From Nitrospirota bacterium (lineage in GTDB: Bacteria; Nitrospirota; Thermodesulfovibrionia; UBA6902; BMS3Bbin08): a DNA stretch of 7,565 bases. Each line of letters opens with the position of its first letter. Position 1 is the stretch's first letter. Below are positions 5,509 to 7,565 of the stretch, one piece after another. The stretch is from positions 1 through 7,565 of the forward strand of contig JACQXH010000192.1 in the NCBI GenBank assembly GCA_016208845.1, read 5' to 3'. Position numbers and translations under genes: made by a program. Under the pieces are notes generated by a model, which saw only the letters and a program-made list of their open reading frames with translations, made no database searches and was not told the origin of the DNA.

Positions 5509-5557
5509 CAATTTGTAAGTTTTAAATTTTAAATTTACAAATTGCAATTTCCAAATT
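5509..5557. repeat. AT heptad tract with 10-bp inverted repeat between convergent genes
   Basis: Seven 7-base units run from 5509: CAATTTG, TAAGTTT, TAAATTT, TAAATTT, ACAAATT, GCAATTT, CCAAATT. Within it, CAATTTGTAA (5509-5518) and TTACAAATTG (5535-5544) are a perfect inverted repeat, and a G-T pair plus A-T pairs can extend the stem inward. Lying between the 3' ends of the exonuclease and DUF167 genes, it could end transcripts from both sides, but the stem has only two G-C pairs. It runs up to the DUF167 stop codon. Confidence 0.7.
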
Positions 5558-5837
5558 ATTCTATCAGTTCCTCTATTCCTTTTACTCCGATGAGCCTGAC
5601 GGTCTTGGTTTTGGATTTGTTTCCCGAAATGATCTCAACATCAGCCTTGCTGATTTTGAATCCTTTCGCAAGCACCATGATAAGTTCTTTATTTGCTTTT
5701 CCTTCAACAGGCGGAGAAGTAAGTTTTACTTTTAAACCGTTTCCATAGGGTCCTACGATCTCTGAACGCGATGAACGGGGCTCGACCTTGATGTTTATTA
5801 TGAGCCCCTTATCGCCTATGGAAGATGATTTATGCAT
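5556..5837 (-). CDS. yggU: DUF167 / UPF0235 (YggU-like) protein
   Basis: Small conserved protein of 93 residues, the usual length for UPF0235. Family hallmarks are INIKVEPRSSRSEIVG (14-29), LKVKLTSPPVEGKANKELI (35-53) and VEIISGNKSKTKTV (67-80). The family has an alpha/beta fold and no established biochemical role, so none is given. The first 10 residues (MHKSSSIGDK) are unconserved. The ATG at 5837 has no ribosome binding site because a repeat (from 5850) begins a dozen bases upstream, so a different start nearer residue 11 is conceivable, though no good alternative codon is visible. It is on the same strand as PAP2 and truB but cut off from them by the repeat nest. Confidence 0.9.
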   Translation of the reverse strand: MHKSSSIGDKGLIINIKVEPRSSRSEIVGPYGNGLKVKLTSPPVEGKANKELIMVLAKGFKISKADVEIISGNKSKTKTVRLIGVKGIEELIE

Positions 5838-5878
5838 AACTTAAAAAAATTAGCCACAGATTAACACAGATTTTAGTT

Positions 5879-6063
5879 AGAGTCTGTTTATAAACTCGGT
5901 TTGTCTGTATGTCATTCCGTCCCGAAGCATCGGGATTAAGCCGGTCGAAGCGACTCAGCGAAGACTCGCATCGAGAATCCAGTTTTATTAATAAGTCCTG
6001 GATACCTGATTACAGACTTCGGGTATGACAAAAATAAAAAATGGCACTTTATAAACAGACACT
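5879..6063. mobile_element. MITE-like element with 16-bp terminal inverted repeats
   Basis: The left end AGAGTCTGTTTATAAA (5879-5894) matches the reverse complement of the right end TTTATAAACAGACACT (6048-6063) at 15 of 16 positions. A second inverted pair lies inside: GTCATTCCGTCCCGAAG (5911-5927) against CTTCGGGTATGAC (6017-6029). An innermost pair, TCCAG (5977-5981) and CTGGA (5998-6002), gives a long imperfect hairpin. No coding sequence is present. The size and structure suit a non-autonomous miniature element. No clean target duplication is seen, so an older or recombined copy is possible. Confidence 0.6.
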
Positions 6064-6067
6064 ATTT

Positions 6068-6135
6068 AGGGGTTGGTTGTTAGGGGTTAGGGGTTGGTAA
6101 AAAAACTAATCCCCAATCCCTAAACCCCAATCCCC
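6068..6135. repeat. AGGGGTT / AATCCCC heptad inverted repeat
   Basis: The left arm is AGGGGTT, GGTTGTT, AGGGGTT, AGGGGTT (6068-6095). The right arm is AATCCCC, AATCCCT, AAACCCC, AATCCCC (6108-6135). Every unit is exactly 7 bases, and the arms are imperfect reverse complements around an A-rich loop of about 12 bases. It could form a strong hairpin in the transcript downstream of the PAP2 gene and act as a terminator; that is inference. Confidence 0.8.
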
Positions 6136-6162
6136 TTCTTCATGATCTGCGCAAATCCGTGG

Positions 6163-7056
6163 CTAATGAGAGTTTTTATTATATCCATTGGCCTTGTCCC
6201 AGTAACCATAGACCTTATTGCCAAAGTAAATTGTAAATACTGAAAGCAGGATCCCTCCGATTACATCAACAACATAATGATACCTGAGGTACACAGTCGA
6301 TATCAGAAGGGCTATTACAATAGGCAGGAAGATCCAGAAGAGGCGCCTCTGGAACCTGTAGGAAAGATATAAGACTACGAGTGTTATTGCAGTATGTCCG
6401 CTCGGGAAGGCGTCTCTTTTTACTCCCTCAAGTGCATTAAGGATGTTATTAATGCTGTCCCGAAGCAGGATGCCCGGCAATTCGGTGCTCTGGAGATGGT
6501 TCATTGTATAACGGGGACCTATCGCCGGCACGAGGATGTATCCTATGTATGAAAGGAAGAAACACAGAATTATGAGAAAAAGAGACCTGTTGAAGTCTGA
6601 CCTGTTATTTTTTAATCTCAGGGTTATTCCGAAGATAATTGGTAAAAAATAATAAGATATATAGGCGAGCTGAAAAAATTCTGTGATCACAGGAGTTGTG
6701 ATATTTTCAAGGGCGACTGTCGGATATGCATTGAAGATCATGTAATCCAGACGGATCAGAATGTGGTCATATGTTTTGGGATTTATATACCTGATGAGTC
6801 CGCCAAGGCTGTCAAAGACAAGAAGAACTGATATGACGGGATAGACAATGTCATATAGAAACCTCAGAAACTTTCCGTCATACCTGACGGTCAAATATAT
6901 TAATACGGAAAGCGTAGATATAAGGAATGCATAGATGAACAGTATAAGATTCGCGTGAGGTATCTGCCGGATGAAAAACAGCGTAATAATGAAAAGGAAT
7001 GTCACAAAGCCGAATGTAAGGATATCGACCGGTCTCATGCTTTTTTCACGTTCCAA
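6163..7056 (-). CDS. PAP2-type integral membrane phosphatase / phosphotransferase
   Basis: Polytopic membrane protein of the type 2 phosphatidic acid phosphatase superfamily, most like the inositolphosphotransferase (Aur1/PAP2_3) branch. About six hydrophobic segments are visible (roughly 12-30, 36-57, 69-83, 125-146, 158-177, 222-280). Superfamily motifs are GPRYTMNH (180-187), FPSGHTA with catalytic His221 (217-223), and YLRYHYVVDVIGG with Arg258, His260 and Asp264 (256-268). A lipid phosphate is the probable substrate, hydrolysed or transferred on the outer face of the inner membrane; the exact one cannot be read. The start is either TTG at 7056 (AAGGATGG about 9 bases upstream, overlapping truB by 11 bases) or ATG at 7038, 7 bases after the truB stop. 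Either way it is translationally close to truB. The TAG stop comes from the AGCCACGG repeat. Confidence 0.88.
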   Translation of the reverse strand: MEREKSMRPVDILTFGFVTFLFIITLFFIRQIPHANLILFIYAFLISTLSVLIYLTVRYDGKFLRFLYDIVYPVISVLLVFDSLGGLIRYINPKTYDHILIRLDYMIFNAYPTVALENITTPVITEFFQLAYISYYFLPIIFGITLRLKNNRSDFNRSLFLIILCFFLSYIGYILVPAIGPRYTMNHLQSTELPGILLRDSINNILNALEGVKRDAFPSGHTAITLVVLYLSYRFQRRLFWIFLPIVIALLISTVYLRYHYVVDVIGGILLSVFTIYFGNKVYGYWDKANGYNKNSH

Positions 7057-7565
7057 AGACTACATCCATCCTTATAATATTTTTTTGTTCTACAAAACTG
7101 CCTATCGATAGCAGGCGGCCTTCCGGTGATTTTATCCTTATTCCCGGAGCTGTCTTATGCCTGTCTGAAAAAACCGGGTAAAGCTCCGGCCTGACCGGGA
7201 CCCCGTTCTGCACTGTTTTTACGGCTGATCCGTCAATGGTCAGCTCTGGCATCCATGACAGGGCGCCGTCCATTGTATATATTCCCCTCACCGGCAACTC
7301 ACCTGATTCAAGCTTACCGGGGTCCATGGCATTTAATTCCTCTATGCTCAGGCTGCCGCTGATATTGAAAGGGCCTATTCCTGTGCGTTCCAGTGCAAAT
7401 AGATGATCGCCGACCCCTGTTTTTTCTCCGATATCATAGCATAATGTCCTGATATAAGTGCCCTTTGAACATGTAACGCTGAAATGAACAAATGGAAGCT
7501 CTGTCTTTATGAGTTCAATATTATATAAATTAACTTTCCTTGGTTCAATGGGGATATTGATCCCT
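7046..7565 (-). CDS. truB: tRNA pseudouridine synthase B, C-terminal part (cut by window edge)
   Basis: TruB makes pseudouridine 55 in the T-loop of tRNAs. About 172 residues to the stop are present; the N-terminal part with the catalytic Asp is outside the window. The frame is open from base 7564 and contains PIEPRKVNLYNIE, the highly conserved VTCSKGTYIRTL, a GVGDHLFALERTGIGPF segment typical of TruB, then SLSIEELNAM. It ends with a PUA-like domain, GIRIKSPEGRLLSIGSF. A methionine codon at 7327 is internal and is not the start. The gene overlaps or abuts the PAP2 gene downstream, suggesting one transcript; pairing of truB with a PAP2 gene has no obvious functional reason. Confidence 0.93.
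   Translation of the reverse strand, partial: GINIPIEPRKVNLYNIELIKTELPFVHFSVTCSKGTYIRTLCYDIGEKTGVGDHLFALERTGIGPFNISGSLSIEELNAMDPGKLESGELPVRGIYTMDGALSWMPELTIDGSAVKTVQNGVPVRPELYPVFSDRHKTAPGIRIKSPEGRLLSIGSFVEQKNIIRMDVVFGT

Larger units (their letters stand above)
5838..6162. repeat. Nested repeat region between the DUF167 and PAP2 genes
   Basis: There is no gene here; the stretch is layered repeats. The outer pair is TTAGCCACAGATTAACACAG (5850-5869) facing TTAGCCACGGATTTGCGCAG, read on the minus strand from 6165. Inside lie a 185-bp terminal-inverted-repeat element (5879-6063) and a GGGGTT/AACCCC heptad hairpin (6068-6135). The outer minus-strand copy supplies the TAG stop of the PAP2 gene, and the left copy ends about a dozen bases before the DUF167 start. 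The AGCCACGGATT type of repeat is, from memory, common in intergenic regions of several environmental lineages. Confidence 0.75.

Noticed and set aside
5509..5544. Classic bidirectional intrinsic terminator
   Set aside because: The stem is almost entirely A-T and belongs to a heptad repeat tract, so termination is possible but not supported enough to call.
6068..6097. Telomere-like or G-quadruplex sequence from the AGGGGTT repeats
   Set aside because: Only three runs of four G are present plus short GG runs, and the tract lies inside a chromosome-like gene context; the facing C-rich arm makes a hairpin more likely.
7046..7327. Separate 93-residue minus-strand gene starting at the ATG at 7327
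   Set aside because: The same frame stays open to the window edge and upstream codons encode the conserved TruB motif SKGTYIRTL, so this is only the tail of truB.

Overview
The window looks like part of a Gram-negative, probably anaerobic or microaerophilic bacterial chromosome. The neighbours and protein style (futalosine-type menaquinone synthesis, a lipoprotein patatin, HtpX, a PolB-like 3'-5' exonuclease, a DUF167 protein) would fit Nitrospirota or a Deltaproteobacteria-like lineage. That placement is inference from sequence memory, not a database result. Coding density is ordinary, but the gaps between genes, and even the inside of two genes, are packed with short repeats.

Layout, left to right. 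Positions 1-142 hold the 5' end of a transposase gene on the minus strand plus the end of its insertion element. A repeat-bearing spacer leads to a plus-strand lipoprotein of the patatin phospholipase family (340-1068), which appears to lack a block of about 55 residues near its C-terminus. Convergent to it is a minus-strand group htpX (3815-4654), mqnE (2354-3619), mqnC (1104-2336). MqnE and MqnC are paralogous radical SAM enzymes that carry out two steps of the futalosine menaquinone route. Divergent from htpX is a plus-strand DnaQ/PolB-like exonuclease (4781-5464) with a good sigma-70 promoter. Then, on the minus strand, come a DUF167/YggU protein (5556-5837), a 325-base repeat nest, a PAP2-type membrane phosphatase (6163-7056) and the C-terminal part of truB (7046-7565), which overlaps or abuts the PAP2 gene.

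The most striking content is repetitive. mqnC carries one, and mqnE two, in-frame insertions made of the same kind of tandem repeats that fill the intergenic gaps. In both enzymes one insertion lies in the homologous loop right after the NT(E/K)LG motif, and both start with the same SRYDS peptide from a palindromic module. In mqnE this module is a 28-bp unit repeated three times. Because 28 is not a multiple of 3, the copies are read in three different frames, all open, and the 84-bp total keeps the gene in frame. Almost every repeat tract in the window, whatever its base composition, has a 7-base (sometimes 8-base) period, so one underlying process may generate them all. Several tracts sit flush against, or even supply, the stop codon of a gene.

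I found no tRNA, rRNA, CRISPR array or riboswitch.
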